Shown here: positions 11,392-12,209 of the stretch, in pieces
How the letters are laid out: every line of letters begins with the position of its first letter
How positions within the stretch are numbered: position 1 is the stretch's first letter
Assembly: GCA_964508865.1 (NCBI GenBank)
Contig: CAZDVP010000052.1
Coordinates: forward strand, 1-12,209
Direction of reading: 5' to 3'
DNA length: 12,209 nucleotides
From: UBA3263 sp964508865
Lineage (GTDB): Bacteria; Bacteroidota; Bacteroidia; Bacteroidales; Muribaculaceae
Translations under genes and position numbers: made by a program
The notes under the pieces: model-generated
What the model saw: the letters and a program-made list of their open reading frames with translations, nothing else
Databases searched by the model: none
What the model was told of the DNA's origin: nothing

Positions 11392-12209
11392 ATGGCACAA
11401 ATTATCGAAATAAACAGCATTGGCGATGAGCGCGTTGCGCCCTATGCCGCCCTGACCGAAGCGCAACTGCGCTCGCGGCTCAATCCCGACCAAGCCCTAT
11501 TCATTGCCGAAAGCCCCAAAGTCATATCCGTGGCTCTCGACCGCGGTTTCGTTCCTCAGTCAGTGCTATGCGAACAGCGCCATATTCACGGCGACGCCGC
11601 CCCGCTGCTCGAGCGATGCCCTGCCGACATGCCGCTCTACACCGGCTCGCGCCAGCTGCTTCAGTCACTCACAGGCTATAAACTCACCCGCGGCGTGCTC
11701 GCCGCCATGCGCCGCCCAGAGCCGTTGGCGGTCGAAGACGTCTGCCGCAACGCAAGCCGCGTGGCGGTTATCGACTCGGTGGTCGACACCACCAACATCG
11801 GCGCAATTTTCCGCGCGGCGGCAGCGCTCGGAATCGACGCCATACTGCTCACTCCAACTTCGTGCGACCCACTCAACCGCCGCGCCGTGCGAGTCAGCAT
11901 GGGCTCAGTATTCCTCATCCCCTGGGCCTGGCTCGACCGCCCCGTCAGCCGTCTCAACGAACTGGGATTCAAAACCGTTGCCATGGCCCTCACCGACCGC
12001 TCGGTGCCAATCAACGACCCCCGACTCAACTCCGAACCGCGCCTGGCCATAGTACTTGGCACCGAAGGCGACGGCCTCGCCCCCGAAGTAATCTCCGCCA
12101 CCGACTATGTTGCCCGCATCCCCATGGCCCACAACGTAGACTCCCTCAACGTCGCCGCCGCAGCCGCCGTCGCCTTCTGGCAACTCCGCCTCCCCTACCC
12201 CGGCATCCA
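11392..12209 (+). CDS. SpoU/TrmH-family RNA 2'-O-methyltransferase (3' end beyond window)
   Basis: The frame from ATG 11392 stays open to the window end (272 codons), so only a few C-terminal residues are probably missing. It is a SPOUT methyltransferase that moves a methyl group from SAM to a ribose 2'-OH in rRNA or tRNA. Residues ~1-110 form the RNA-recognition N-terminal domain (ALFIAESPKVISVALDRG at 36-52, MPLYTGSRQLLQSLTGYK). The SAM-binding trefoil-knot domain carries motif 1 NIGAIFRAA (135-143, catalytic Asn135 and Arg141), motif 2 VLGTEGDGLAPEVI (221-234) and motif 3 IPMAHNVDSLNVAAAAAV (243-260). The RNA target cannot be told from sequence. I see no good TAnnTTTG promoter in the 22 bp after the tRNA terminator, so it may depend on read-through or an unrecognised promoter. 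Confidence 0.93.
   Translation, partial: MAQIIEINSIGDERVAPYAALTEAQLRSRLNPDQALFIAESPKVISVALDRGFVPQSVLCEQRHIHGDAAPLLERCPADMPLYTGSRQLLQSLTGYKLTRGVLAAMRRPEPLAVEDVCRNASRVAVIDSVVDTTNIGAIFRAAAALGIDAILLTPTSCDPLNRRAVRVSMGSVFLIPWAWLDRPVSRLNELGFKTVAMALTDRSVPINDPRLNSEPRLAIVLGTEGDGLAPEVISATDYVARIPMAHNVDSLNVAAAAAVAFWQLRLPYPGI

Noticed and set aside
11079..11420. 113-aa minus-strand open frame over the tRNA locus
   Set aside because: It covers tRNA-Ser, the tRNA-like element and the terminator on the opposite strand, with no family resemblance.
11504..12052. 182-aa plus-strand open frame
   Set aside because: It lies in another frame of the SpoU methyltransferase (11392 to end), which has all three SpoU motifs; the 182-aa translation is a Ser/Pro-rich shadow.

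Overview
The window looks like a chromosomal housekeeping segment from a member of the Bacteroidota, most likely order Bacteroidales and possibly a Muribaculaceae-like gut lineage. The basis is gene content and promoter grammar. The gene content is a MurF-Alr fusion, a DUF4249/TonB-receptor pair, Bacteroidota-type lipoproteins, and a lone HsdR-N-like protein divergent from holA. The promoters are TTTG...TAnnTTTG rather than E. coli type, and start codons sit behind AT-rich leaders without clear Shine-Dalgarno sites. The family assignment is an inference and was not tested by any search.

Layout. (1) 1-977 (+) is the C-terminal part of a DEAD-box RNA helicase with a DbpA-type RNA-binding tail. 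It converges on (2) a four-gene minus-strand operon, read 5321 to 984: an acidic surface-type lipoprotein, a TonB-dependent receptor, a DUF4249 lipoprotein, and a MazG-like nucleotide pyrophosphohydrolase. The last three junctions are tight or overlapping, and the operon has a well-formed promoter at 5354-5385. (3) 9780 to 5373 (-) is a second operon whose genes overlap by 1-4 bp: holA (DNA polymerase III delta), a MurF-alanine racemase fusion, and a QueA-family tRNA enzyme. (4) Divergent from holA, across a 60-bp spacer with near-symmetric facing promoters, is a 160-aa PD-(D/E)XK-like HsdR-N protein (9841-10323, +). (5) It overlaps tail to tail with a DUF4369-like lipoprotein (10308-11012, -), whose C-terminal half resembles a thioredoxin fold lacking CXXC. 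(6) 11069-11369 (+) is an RNA locus: promoter, tRNA-Ser(GCU), a 12-bp hairpin, a second tRNA-Ser-like structured segment that reuses both acceptor strands of the tRNA, and a rho-independent terminator. (7) 11392-12209 (+) is a SpoU/TrmH-family RNA 2'-O-methyltransferase running off the end.

Functional picture: peptidoglycan precursor and D-alanine supply, replication clamp loading and tRNA modification share one operon. An outer-membrane uptake or surface module of unknown substrate forms the other. The points most worth a second look are the degenerate-looking MurF half (catalytic motifs missing, about 90 aa short, while the racemase half is intact), the tRNA-Ser-derived RNA element, the symmetric bidirectional promoter between holA and the nuclease-like gene, and the CXXC-less thioredoxin-like lipoprotein. 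No mobile element, CRISPR array or obvious defence island is visible.
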